From contig NZ_CP163423.1 in assembly GCF_041429785.1 (NCBI RefSeq), positions 3,224,001 through 3,288,000 of the forward strand: DNA of 64,000 nt, read 5' to 3'. The notes under the pieces are model-generated. The model did not search any database, was not told the DNA's origin, and worked only from the letters and a program-made list of their open reading frames with translations. Shown here piece by piece: positions 36,401 through 44,067 of the stretch (positions are counted from its first letter, which is position 1; each line of letters begins with the position of its first letter). Made by a program: the position numbers and the translations under genes. Source of the stretch: Fretibacter rubidus. Lineage in GTDB: Bacteria > Pseudomonadota > Alphaproteobacteria > Caulobacterales > Maricaulaceae.

Positions 36401-39400
36401 CCGATGTGGCCAGTGACGCTGAGCCCACTTTCATCGACCTATTGGACGGGGCGTCTGATATTGACATCGGGGATGAGCTTGAAGTCATTGATTTCGAGGT
36501 CGTCTCCGGTGACGATAGTGGTATTTTTGACGACGGTAATAGTGTCGAAATTGACCCTAGCGCCTATGACTATCTAGCCCCAGGTGAAACAGAAGTCATT
36601 GTGATTAGCTACACAATCATTGACGGTGCCGGTGGTGACGTCACTCAAAGTGCAACACTGACGATTACGGGCGCAGGCACAGCTAATAGCGCGCCAACGG
36701 TCACTGGACCCATCTTAAGCACAGCGTCAGAAGACGACGTGGCTTTCACAGTTGATTTGTTGGGCGGGGCGTCGGACGTCGACGGTGACACACTGAGCGT
36801 GGATAATTTCGGGCTTGTGTCTGGCGATGACAGCGGCGTGACGTTTAACGGCAATACCCTTGATGTTGACCCCAGTGTTTATTCTGACTTGCTGGCGGGC
36901 GAAAGCGTCGTGATTGTCTATCAATATGATATTATTGACGGTAATGGTGGATCGGTCACGCAAACTGTAACGCTCACGATTAACGGCCAAGGTGTCGATA
37001 ATTCCGCCCCAACTGTTACGGGTGACATTACAGCGGGCGCAACGGAGGACGACGCAATCTTTACCGTTGATTTGCTCGAAGGAGCAACGGATGTTGATGG
37101 CGATACACTGAGCGTGACCAATTTCGGACTGGTTTCTGGTGATGATAGCGGCGTTAGCTTTAATGGTGAGACCTTGGATATTGACCCAAGTGTTTATAAT
37201 TATCTGCCCATCGGTGCGATTGAGGAAATCGTTTTCCAATATATCATAGAGGACGGCCAAGGCGGCTCTGTTGTGCAGACGGCTACGATTATTATCACGG
37301 GTGAAAATGATGACCCAGAGGTCAGCGCGCTCGTTAATTCTGTGACAGAAGGTGACGGCATTTCAGATACAAGTGATGTGATGGGTAACCTCCTTGACAC
37401 CGCTAGTGATATTGAAGGCGACATAATTTCTGTCGCGAGCGTTAACGGCGAGGCCAACGGTACTTTGGGCGCCATTGGTACTTACGGAACATTGGTATGG
37501 GATGCGGGTACGGGCGCCTATACTTACGCTCTTGATGACAGCAATCCGGCGATACAGGCTATGGCGGGCGGTGATAAGCTGACCGAGACTTTCACAGTCA
37601 CTGTATCAGACGGAAATGGCGGCACAGCCAGCACTACCTTGACCATCACAATTAATGGCCGCGATGACGGTATCTTCACCGCGCAAGCCGATAATATTGA
37701 TTTAAACAATGTTGCGGTGCTTTACGGCGAAGCTGGCTTTAACGGCAATATCCTCGACGCGCTGGGCGGTGATGACCGGGTGGTCTTATTTGACGGGGAA
37801 CCGGGATTTGACGCCATTTTGGACGGCACGACATTTATGGGTGGTGATGGTGATGACACGATTTTACCGATTAATGATTTTATGAATGCAGACGGCGGCG
37901 ACGGTGTTGATACGATTGATTTCAGCCAACTCGCTGATCAGGCAACGGGCGTGAGTGTTGATCTTGCGACGCAAACTGTATCGGGCGCAAGCGAGATGGG
38001 CTTGAGCGGGTTTGAAAACGTCGTCGGCACAGACGGTAATGACACGCTGACTGGGTCCATGGATGCCAATGTTATTCAGGCTGGGGCCGGTGATGACACG
38101 GTTATTGTTGCGGTGAACACTGACGGCTCGCTAGATCAGTTTGAAGGCGGAGACGGCAATGATACGCTTGATAATAACGGCAATGCTAATCTACGGCTTG
38201 GGTCTTTTACGGGCTTCGAGACGGTTAATTTGGGCGTCGCAGGGCGCTCTTTAATGGGCACTGACGAGGCAGAAATTGTTGACCTGTCGGGCATATTGTT
38301 CCGTGAGGCCAACACAACCCTTCTCGTTGATGCAGGGGCAGGCGATGATCAAATTATTGGTATCAGCACAGGGGCCATCGACCGTATTGGTTTCGGTGTC
38401 ACCCGCGAGACCTATGACTTGGGCGCAGGCAATGATAGTTTCACAGGCTCTAACGCTGTTATCAACGAGGCTATTTTCGGCGGTTTGGGTGATGACACCA
38501 TAAACGGCGGCGGCGGTATTGACCATATTTACGGCGGCGCAGGCGCGGACACTTTAATGGGTGGTGCAGGGAGTGATGATTTCTTTGTCGATTCTCTGAG
38601 CGATGACACGCAGACGGACATCTATCTTGGCGGCGACGGTGCAGACCGCGTGGTTAATACTGGCACAGCGAATCTGCGCCTTGATAGCTGGGATAACTCG
38701 GATAGTAACGGCACGGTCAGCGGGTCTGGCGTAGAGGATATTCGCCTTAACGGATTTGCTGTGGAAGGCTCATCCGGCGATGACAGCTATAATTTCATCA
38801 ACACGCAGTTTGAACAAGTCAACGGCGTTACGCGCCTCGCCTTTGACGGCGGTGCAGGCAATGACACTGTTTTGGCCTCTGATATGGGATCGCTGAACAC
38901 AATCGGATTTGGCGGATTTACGCGCTATAATTTGGGCGCAGGCAATGACAGCTTCACCGCACAAGGCAGCGTCAATGAGCACATCTACGGTGATGACGGC
39001 GATGATATAATTGACGCAGGTGATGGCAACGACCGTCTTTACGGCGGCGCTGGAGCGGACACTCTGATGGGAGGTGCTGGCAGTGATGATTTTTATGTCG
39101 ATACAACGGATGATACGCAAACTGACACGTATCTCGGAGGGGACGGCACGGACCGCCTTATCAACACGGAAGAGGGCACATTACGTCTTGATAATTGGGA
39201 TAATTCCGATCCGAATGTATCTGTGAACGGCGCAGGGGTTGAGCAAATTCGTGTCAACGGCTTCCATATCGAAGGCTCGGCAGGCGATGATTACTTTGAC
39301 TTTGGTACCACGCAAATCGCGCAAGTCGATAGCATTACACGCCTCGCCCTTGATACGGGCGCAGGTAATGACACGGTTATCGGCTCATCTGCGGCGTCTC

Positions 39401-41274
39401 TCAATGTTATCGGCTTTGGCGGATTAACACGCTATAATCTGGGTTCTGGCGAGGACAGCTTTACGGCCAGGGGTGATATTGACGAGCATATTTACGGCGA
39501 AGATGGTGATGACATTATCGATGCAGGCGAAGGGAATGACCGCCTTATCGGTGGCGCTGGTTCTGACACGTTAATGGGCGGCGCAGGGAGTGACCAGTTC
39601 TATGTCGATAGCGCGACCGATAATACCGAAACAGACCTCTATCTGGGCGGTCTAGGCGATGACCGTATCGTCAATACGGGCGATGGCAATATCCGAATTG
39701 ATAATTGGGACAGTTCCGACCCGGGTGGCTCAGCAAATGGTTCAGGTATTGAAGAAATTTATTTAAACGGGGCTGCCCTTGAGGGCTCGTCGGGGGACGA
39801 TAGCTTTAACTTCGGGGCCACGCGTTTCAGAGAGGTTGATAACACGTCACGTCTGGTCGTTGATATGGGGGGCGGTAATGACACAGTCACCGGATCGTCA
39901 ATAGCAGCGATTAATGTCAGCGGGTTTGGCACCTTTGTTATTTACGACCTCGGTGCGGGCAATGACACTTTTACAGGTGTTGGCGCTATCAGTGATCATG
40001 TTCGTAATGGCGCTGGTGATGATGTGGTCTTCACGGGTGACGGCACGGACACGCTTTTTGCGGGGCTTGGTGATGACCAGCTCTTTGGCGGCGCGGGCAA
40101 TGATGATTTCATCATTCGCGTCGGCGACGAATACCTCAATGATCTTTTCATTGGCGGTGAAGGTAATTCTGATGATATTATCAACCAAACGGGTGGTGAT
40201 CTCGTCTTCACTTCATATACAGGCGGGGCGCATGTCGAGGGCTCTTTGGTCAATGGCAACGGTATTGAAAACATACAGTTGGCGATACAAGGTATCAGCG
40301 GTACAGATAGTGCGGATAGCTTCGATTTAAGCTATGTGCGCATATCTGGGGCTGATATTTCTCGGACCGATGCGGAAACCAATGCGCTGATAAATATGGG
40401 CGCAGGCGATGACGTTGTTATCGGCGCAGAGCTTGCCATCATAGGCTCTAATGGTTTTGGCTTTAATGGAACTTATAATCTCGGTGCGGGTAATGATGTC
40501 TTCACCAGCACCTCGAACTTAGTTGACATTATCTTTGACGGCGCGGGAGATGATTTTGTTTCGACAGGTGCCGGCGGCGACATTTACGTCGGCGGCAGCG
40601 GAAATGACGTCGTCGATCTTGGCGATGGTAACGATACTGTTAGCGTACGTCATCAAACAGAATTCGGCTTTGATACATTAACAGGCGGCACGGGGACTGA
40701 CCTAATCGATAATGTATCAGGAGGCGATTTTGCGATTGGCGGCCTGGCCACGGGTTCAGGATTTGAAAGAGTCAATTCAGATGGGTTCACGATGATGGGA
40801 ACAAGCGGTGACGATGTCTTTGATTTGACGGGTGTTCGTTTTTGGGAACTGACGAACGGTCAAACCATTCTTTCTACAGGAGATGGCAATGACACTGTCA
40901 TCGCGAGTAATTTGAGCGGAATCGCGACAAACGGATTCGGTACATCCCAAGTCGCTTATGATCTTGGCGCGGGAGATGACATTTATTTTGATAGTGGCAA
41001 TCCCGATGCAAATGTGATTGCAGGCGGCACTGGGAATGATACTTTCGTATTTAACGACGGCTGGGGTGACGATGTAATTACCGATTTTGATGCGCTTTCC
41101 GATTTTGAAATCATCGATTTCTCAGCCGTTTCTAACATCGATGATTTTGCAGACCTGCTGGCAAATCACATGGTTCAAGTCGGCACGGATGTTGTTATTA
41201 CTGACGGCGGACAGACGCTCACGCTAACGGACGTGACGCTTACGGATCTGGACGCGAACGACTTCCTCTTTTGA
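33439..41274 (+). CDS. giant RTX/VCBS-repeat secreted adhesin, about 2,611 aa
   Basis: An N-terminal block (residues about 35-175) is made of calcium-binding RTX nonapeptides (GGxGxDxLxGG type). A VCBS/cadherin-like region follows (about 265-1410) with ten repeats of about 102 residues, each opening with a version of ITGENDAPxV. From about residue 1600 come six modules of about 170 residues, whose GSSGDDSF-type starts lie at 38257, 38767, 39274, 39784, 40300 and 40798, again with RTX repeats. The C-terminus (ANHMVQVGTDVVITDGG...DFLF) is like the type I secretion end of serralysin-type RTX proteins. There is no Sec signal peptide. It is expected to be exported by a TolC-dependent type I system, fold on Ca2+ and act in adhesion or biofilm. 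No secretion genes are adjacent. Confidence 0.9.
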   Translation: MAFFFGNNSNNIFNGTNGFDLVFGRGGDDTIFGFGGVDLIFAGSGNDYVDGGDGNDSLYGGSGNDQLFGGAGNDFLSGQNGDDILDGGLGSDRLYGGNGMDSLLGGAGNDSLYGGRDSDVLDGGDGADGLYGNSGDDILDGGAGNDRLYGGSGDDILDGGTGVDTLRGGSGHDSLTFTLAGSEDGRSSYRGDSGIDTLIINLTAAEYSAAGVIEDLIAYLDYIAANTRSNGQVSNRYFNLDALNLRAGGVEFVEIYVDGVLTDPTAVTAEDDAFTTDEDSALSADVSSNDTPTDGVTFTLLSTVESGTLTLNPDGTFSFDPDGAFEALDIGDSATETFTYEISNGFTTDTATVTITIQGRNDAPVVTAITETVSEDAGGYSVNLLAFASDVDAGDVLSITTLSQVSGPSASVSLEDGELSLDLADFQYLATGESAEVSFSFNVTDGDASTPNTITLTITGENDDPTVAGALDETATEDDDGFTLDLLSGADDVDASDGLTIVNISVSGGDASGITVDGDSLIVDPAAYNDLALGESISLTYSYDIIDGNGGSVAQTATIVITGENDAPVVEAAIESTASEDDSSFSVNLLDGAFDVDASDELDVSDLTLVSGDASGIIIDGASLDVNPSVYDYLAVGEFIIITYSYDVIDGNGGAVSQSATITITGENDSPIVEAAIDESASEDDANFSVNLLDGAFDNDASDTLSVSNFMLQSGDDRGVSLNGNQLDVDPSAYDDLSIGDVVTLIYSFDITDSNGGSVSQTATITITGENDAPTVEAAVDAIASEDDAGFSVNLLDGAFDVDASDNLTVINLTVVSGDDAGVLINGDSLDVDPSAYDYLAVGETAEIAYSYDIIDGNGGSVPQTATITITGENDTPSVASEVAGFAFEDDGMVSLNLLDGAADIDASDMLSVEGLTLLMGDASGVTVNGDSLDVDLSAYQSLAAGDVETLIYSYLVSDANGGTVPQTATLVIVGENDAPTVTGTVTADVASDAEPTFIDLLDGASDIDIGDELEVIDFEVVSGDDSGIFDDGNSVEIDPSAYDYLAPGETEVIVISYTIIDGAGGDVTQSATLTITGAGTANSAPTVTGPILSTASEDDVAFTVDLLGGASDVDGDTLSVDNFGLVSGDDSGVTFNGNTLDVDPSVYSDLLAGESVVIVYQYDIIDGNGGSVTQTVTLTINGQGVDNSAPTVTGDITAGATEDDAIFTVDLLEGATDVDGDTLSVTNFGLVSGDDSGVSFNGETLDIDPSVYNYLPIGAIEEIVFQYIIEDGQGGSVVQTATIIITGENDDPEVSALVNSVTEGDGISDTSDVMGNLLDTASDIEGDIISVASVNGEANGTLGAIGTYGTLVWDAGTGAYTYALDDSNPAIQAMAGGDKLTETFTVTVSDGNGGTASTTLTITINGRDDGIFTAQADNIDLNNVAVLYGEAGFNGNILDALGGDDRVVLFDGEPGFDAILDGTTFMGGDGDDTILPINDFMNADGGDGVDTIDFSQLADQATGVSVDLATQTVSGASEMGLSGFENVVGTDGNDTLTGSMDANVIQAGAGDDTVIVAVNTDGSLDQFEGGDGNDTLDNNGNANLRLGSFTGFETVNLGVAGRSLMGTDEAEIVDLSGILFREANTTLLVDAGAGDDQIIGISTGAIDRIGFGVTRETYDLGAGNDSFTGSNAVINEAIFGGLGDDTINGGGGIDHIYGGAGADTLMGGAGSDDFFVDSLSDDTQTDIYLGGDGADRVVNTGTANLRLDSWDNSDSNGTVSGSGVEDIRLNGFAVEGSSGDDSYNFINTQFEQVNGVTRLAFDGGAGNDTVLASDMGSLNTIGFGGFTRYNLGAGNDSFTAQGSVNEHIYGDDGDDIIDAGDGNDRLYGGAGADTLMGGAGSDDFYVDTTDDTQTDTYLGGDGTDRLINTEEGTLRLDNWDNSDPNVSVNGAGVEQIRVNGFHIEGSAGDDYFDFGTTQIAQVDSITRLALDTGAGNDTVIGSSAASLNVIGFGGLTRYNLGSGEDSFTARGDIDEHIYGEDGDDIIDAGEGNDRLIGGAGSDTLMGGAGSDQFYVDSATDNTETDLYLGGLGDDRIVNTGDGNIRIDNWDSSDPGGSANGSGIEEIYLNGAALEGSSGDDSFNFGATRFREVDNTSRLVVDMGGGNDTVTGSSIAAINVSGFGTFVIYDLGAGNDTFTGVGAISDHVRNGAGDDVVFTGDGTDTLFAGLGDDQLFGGAGNDDFIIRVGDEYLNDLFIGGEGNSDDIINQTGGDLVFTSYTGGAHVEGSLVNGNGIENIQLAIQGISGTDSADSFDLSYVRISGADISRTDAETNALINMGAGDDVVIGAELAIIGSNGFGFNGTYNLGAGNDVFTSTSNLVDIIFDGAGDDFVSTGAGGDIYVGGSGNDVVDLGDGNDTVSVRHQTEFGFDTLTGGTGTDLIDNVSGGDFAIGGLATGSGFERVNSDGFTMMGTSGDDVFDLTGVRFWELTNGQTILSTGDGNDTVIASNLSGIATNGFGTSQVAYDLGAGDDIYFDSGNPDANVIAGGTGNDTFVFNDGWGDDVITDFDALSDFEIIDFSAVSNIDDFADLLANHMVQVGTDVVITDGGQTLTLTDVTLTDLDANDFLF
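34800..36380 (+). repeat. tandem VCBS-repeat coding units, about 306-bp period
   Basis: Within the adhesin gene the codons for GENDxP recur at about 34814, 35128, 35440, 35746, 36053 and 36360, a period near 306-314 bp. The copies are diverged in DNA but conserved in protein. Further, less regular copies lie on each side (34500 to 37320). Confidence 0.8.
38257..41070 (+). repeat. tandem 500-bp modules in the adhesin C-terminal part
   Basis: Module starts at 38257, 38767, 39274, 39784, 40300 and 40798 give spacings of 510, 507, 510, 516 and 498 bp. Modules 2-4 are the most alike (same order GFGGxTRYNLG, DDGDDIIDAG, LMGGAGSD, YLGG, DNWDxSD), which suggests recent duplication. Confidence 0.8.
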
Positions 41275-41607
41275 TATGGGTGTCTTGGTCTAGGCCAAGC
41301 GCCCCAATTCCCACCGTTCACAACATTTCAAAGCAAAGAGGACAATTTTCAGTAATTGTAGGGCAATGAAGGTTTTCACAGGAAAACTGGCGCACCGAGG
41401 ACGCAAGTATAAAAGACCAATAAACCTTAAACAACAACATGTTAGCAGGTTGTCAAATAAGATTTGTAGCACATATTGAGTGCGTTTTGTAGCACAGTGG
41501 AGTTTGACAAATTGAGGGACTTTTCATGTGTAGACATCAAGCTTATGATAGCTGAAGCGGCAAACTGGACCTCGGAAAAGTTTTGGGGTTTTACCTCGAT
41601 GTCCTCT
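41275..41607. other. gene-free region between the adhesin and the uronate cluster
   Basis: No credible gene. It is AT-rich and contains one copy of an imperfect repeat of about 60 bp (41347-41406), whose partner is at 54218-54285. It also contains the short repeat TTTGTAGCACA, seen at about 41463 and 41484. It may mark the left edge of acquired DNA. Confidence 0.5.
41347..41406 (+). repeat. imperfect flanking repeat, left copy
   Basis: It aligns with 54218-54285 in the same orientation. Shared blocks include AATTG, AGGG, CAGGAAA, the exact TGGCGCACCG and GGACG, then CAAG. The alignment needs a few 1-2 base gaps. The pair brackets the whole uronate/polysaccharide cluster. Confidence 0.6.
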
Positions 41608-42831
41608 CTAATAATTCCACATCGTCCCGTCTTCTAATCTCACAATGGGATGATAGCGGCGATCAAAGCTGTATCTTTTGGCTTCTGTTTCATCAAAATC
41701 TACGCCGAGGCCCGGCGTGTCGCTGACATAGAACATTCCATTTTCCATAGAATGCTGTGATGGAAATAAAGCGCCACATTCTTTTGTGCCGAGCACGAGA
41801 TATTCTTGGATGCCAAAATTTGGGGCCCAAGCGTTGAGGTGGGCCTGAGCCGCCATTGAAATTGGCGAGTGACTTGGCGCTCCGTGAAAACCGGTTCTGA
41901 CATTATGGAGCGCCGCTAATTCAACAATCCGTTTCACATGGGTAATGCCGCCTGCATAGGTCGCGGAGACCCGAATAAAGTCGATCCATTCTTCTTCAAT
42001 CATGGTCTTGCAATCCCATATGGAATTAAAGACTTCGCCAATCGCAATCGGCACTGTTGTGTGATGCCTTATAAGTTTTAGCGCGGATTGGTCGTCGGCG
42101 GGGGTTGGATCCTCCATCCAAAAGAGATTGTATTTCTCGATTTCTTTACCAAAGGCCGCGGCCTCTCTGGGGCGTAGGCGGTGATGAACGTCGTGCAAGA
42201 TTTTCAAATCAGCGCCAAAGCGTTCTCGAATTCTCTCAAAAACAATTGGCATATATTTCAGATATTTTTCCGAATCCCAGATCTCTTCATCTGGCATAAG
42301 CCCAAAATCGGTAATGTAATGTTTGGCGTCTTCCCCTTTTTTTGCGATAGCGTATCCGCCTTCTGGCATATCTGGAATGCCGCATTGCACGCGGACAGCC
42401 TTATACCCCTTTGACTGATAATGCGCGATTGTATCAAGCAGAGCGTCTAAATTAGCACCCGTCGCGTGGGCATAGACCAATGCGCCGTCACGGCTTTTGC
42501 CGCCAAATAATTGGTAGACGGGTAGCCCTGCGATTTTTCCTTTAATATCCCACAGAGCCATGTCAATTGCGCCTATCGCGGCCATCGTGACAGGCCCGCG
42601 CCGAAAGTAAGCGCCTCTGTAAAAATACTGCCAAATGTCTTCGCTATTGCGCGGGTCCATTCCGATCAGGCAGGGAATGAGGTAATCTTTCAGATAAGCG
42701 GCGGGCAGAGTTTCGCGCGTGTTCAGCGTGGCATCGCCCACACCATATATCCCAGCATCCGTCATTATTTTCAGCGTGACGTAATTCTTGCCAGGTCCAC
42801 CGACGAAAACTTCAGCACTTGTAATTTTCAT
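41608..42831 (-). CDS. manD: D-mannonate dehydratase, enolase superfamily (ManD/RspA type)
   Basis: 407 residues from ATG 42831 (TGGAG 8-12 bp upstream; the longer frame to 42885 adds 18 unlikely residues). The N-terminus MKITSAEVFVGGPGKNYVTLKI and the segments EDIWQYFYRGAYFRRGPVTM, ILHDVHHRL, FWMEDPTP, IAIGEVFNS and RTGFHGAPSHSP follow the ManD subgroup closely. The metal ligands are probably the Asp of HDVHH, the Glu of FWMED and the Glu of IGEVF. It dehydrates D-mannonate to 2-keto-3-deoxygluconate; some ManD proteins are slow or prefer gluconate. It is divergent from the Gfo/Idh gene across an 81-bp region with repeated ATACCAATA boxes. Confidence 0.88.
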   Translation of the reverse strand: MKITSAEVFVGGPGKNYVTLKIMTDAGIYGVGDATLNTRETLPAAYLKDYLIPCLIGMDPRNSEDIWQYFYRGAYFRRGPVTMAAIGAIDMALWDIKGKIAGLPVYQLFGGKSRDGALVYAHATGANLDALLDTIAHYQSKGYKAVRVQCGIPDMPEGGYAIAKKGEDAKHYITDFGLMPDEEIWDSEKYLKYMPIVFERIRERFGADLKILHDVHHRLRPREAAAFGKEIEKYNLFWMEDPTPADDQSALKLIRHHTTVPIAIGEVFNSIWDCKTMIEEEWIDFIRVSATYAGGITHVKRIVELAALHNVRTGFHGAPSHSPISMAAQAHLNAWAPNFGIQEYLVLGTKECGALFPSQHSMENGMFYVSDTPGLGVDFDETEAKRYSFDRRYHPIVRLEDGTMWNY

Positions 42832-42860
42832 GTCACTGCTCCACTCTGGACCAAAGCACC

Positions 42861-42882
42861 ATACCAATAATGCATACCAATA
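42861..42882. promoter_or_regulatory. two ATACCAATA direct repeats between divergent catabolic operons
   Basis: ATACCAATA occurs at 42861-42869 and 42874-42882 (13-bp period) in the 81-bp gap between manD and the Gfo/Idh gene. Each equals a half-site of the UxuR/ExuR-type (GntR family) operator core TTGGTATACCAA. That the site is regulatory is inferred from position and similarity; no GntR gene lies in the window. Confidence 0.4.
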
Positions 42883-42912
42883 CAAATAGGGATTCAGTCT
42901 TGCGGGAACAAA

Positions 42913-44067
42913 ATGATTAAATCACCCAGAGTTTTAATTCACGGCACTGGCTTTGCCGGGCAAGGTCATGCCGAAGCGTTCTGCTATGCGGGTGCAGAAG
43001 TTGTCGGTATTGTCGGACGTACCGATAGCGTGACGCGGCAAGTCGCAAAAGATATGAACATAGCTTATGCGGGCACAGATTGGGCGCAGGCACTAAGCGA
43101 TTGCAAGCCTGACATTGTCTCTATCGCAACGCCTGGCGGGGCCCATTATGAAGCCATCAAATTGGCTATTGCACACGGTTGCCACATTTTCTGTGATAAG
43201 CCGATGACAACAGACGGCGAGAGCGCTGAGGAACTGTATCATTTAGCCGAAGCTAAAAACGTAAAAACCGCCTATGCTGCCAGCTTCAGATATATGCCGC
43301 ATGTTCTATTCGCCAAGCGTCTTGTCGCTGAAGGCGCTATCGGAGAGCCGCAAGAAGTAGAATGTATTTCCCATTTCAGCCTCGAAAAAGAAATTCCTTT
43401 TGGATGGTCTCACCGCAAAGAGGAGGGCGGCGGCCGACTCAATAACAATTTTACTCATAAACTCTCTATCGTCACCTCCGTTGTGGGCGAGAAGATTTTA
43501 GCCATTAGCGGCGAAGTGCGCGATGATCTCCGTGAAGCCCCGATTGTTAAAGGCGTGCATAATTTTAAAACGCGCCGCGACCATATTCCCGATGACCTTA
43601 ATGACCCCGACCTTGAATGGGGCGAGTCAAATGTTGAATGGAGCTATTGTGTTCTGGCTAAGCTAAAAAGCCCGTTTGGGCCGCGCCCTGTCTCTGTCTT
43701 ATTCAAACATGGCGGGCTGCACCCACGTTTCAAAGAAGACCATATCGTCTTTTACGGCAGCAAAGGCGCACTCTATATTGCGGGTCATTATGGCAGCGGG
43801 CCGCTCTTTCATTACGGCGAGGATAAGCAATGGATGGAACTGCCTCTGCCCGAAGATATTGCGGCAAATATTCCGAATGTTGACGGCGATACCGAGCGAA
43901 ATTGGCGTTATCTCATAAGCGAATTTGTCAAAGATGTTCGCGGCGATGATGTGCCCCCGTATCAAACTTTCAAAGAGGGTAGCCTTTATCAGCGCTTGAT
44001 TGATATTATTCGTAAAAACGATAGATGGGTTGATGTCTCTGATCTGCAAAACCCAGACGCCCGATGA
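42913..44067 (+). CDS. Gfo/Idh/MocA family oxidoreductase
   Basis: A 384-residue NAD(P)-dependent sugar dehydrogenase-type protein. The Rossmann motif is HGTGFAGQGHAEAF near the N-terminus, with CDKPMTTDGESAEEL as the family's EKP-like motif and FRYMPHVLFAKRL in the linker. A C-terminal alpha/beta domain follows (GGGRLNNNFTHKLSIV). Substrates in this family vary widely (uronates, inositols, amino sugars) and cannot be read off. Its last bases overlap the symporter ATG (ATGA), so it is the first gene of a symporter operon divergent from manD; a role on an unsaturated or rare uronic acid is likely. Confidence 0.88.
   Translation: MIKSPRVLIHGTGFAGQGHAEAFCYAGAEVVGIVGRTDSVTRQVAKDMNIAYAGTDWAQALSDCKPDIVSIATPGGAHYEAIKLAIAHGCHIFCDKPMTTDGESAEELYHLAEAKNVKTAYAASFRYMPHVLFAKRLVAEGAIGEPQEVECISHFSLEKEIPFGWSHRKEEGGGRLNNNFTHKLSIVTSVVGEKILAISGEVRDDLREAPIVKGVHNFKTRRDHIPDDLNDPDLEWGESNVEWSYCVLAKLKSPFGPRPVSVLFKHGGLHPRFKEDHIVFYGSKGALYIAGHYGSGPLFHYGEDKQWMELPLPEDIAANIPNVDGDTERNWRYLISEFVKDVRGDDVPPYQTFKEGSLYQRLIDIIRKNDRWVDVSDLQNPDAR

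Noticed and set aside
36727-37260. Antisense frames within the adhesin gene (also 34509-34979 and similar)
   Set aside because: They mirror the repetitive Asp/Gly/Ser codons of the VCBS units and repeat with the same period.
33439-41274. Regular repeats that could look like a CRISPR array
   Set aside because: The period is 300 or 500 bp, the units are protein-coding, and no short palindromic repeats with unique spacers or cas genes occur.
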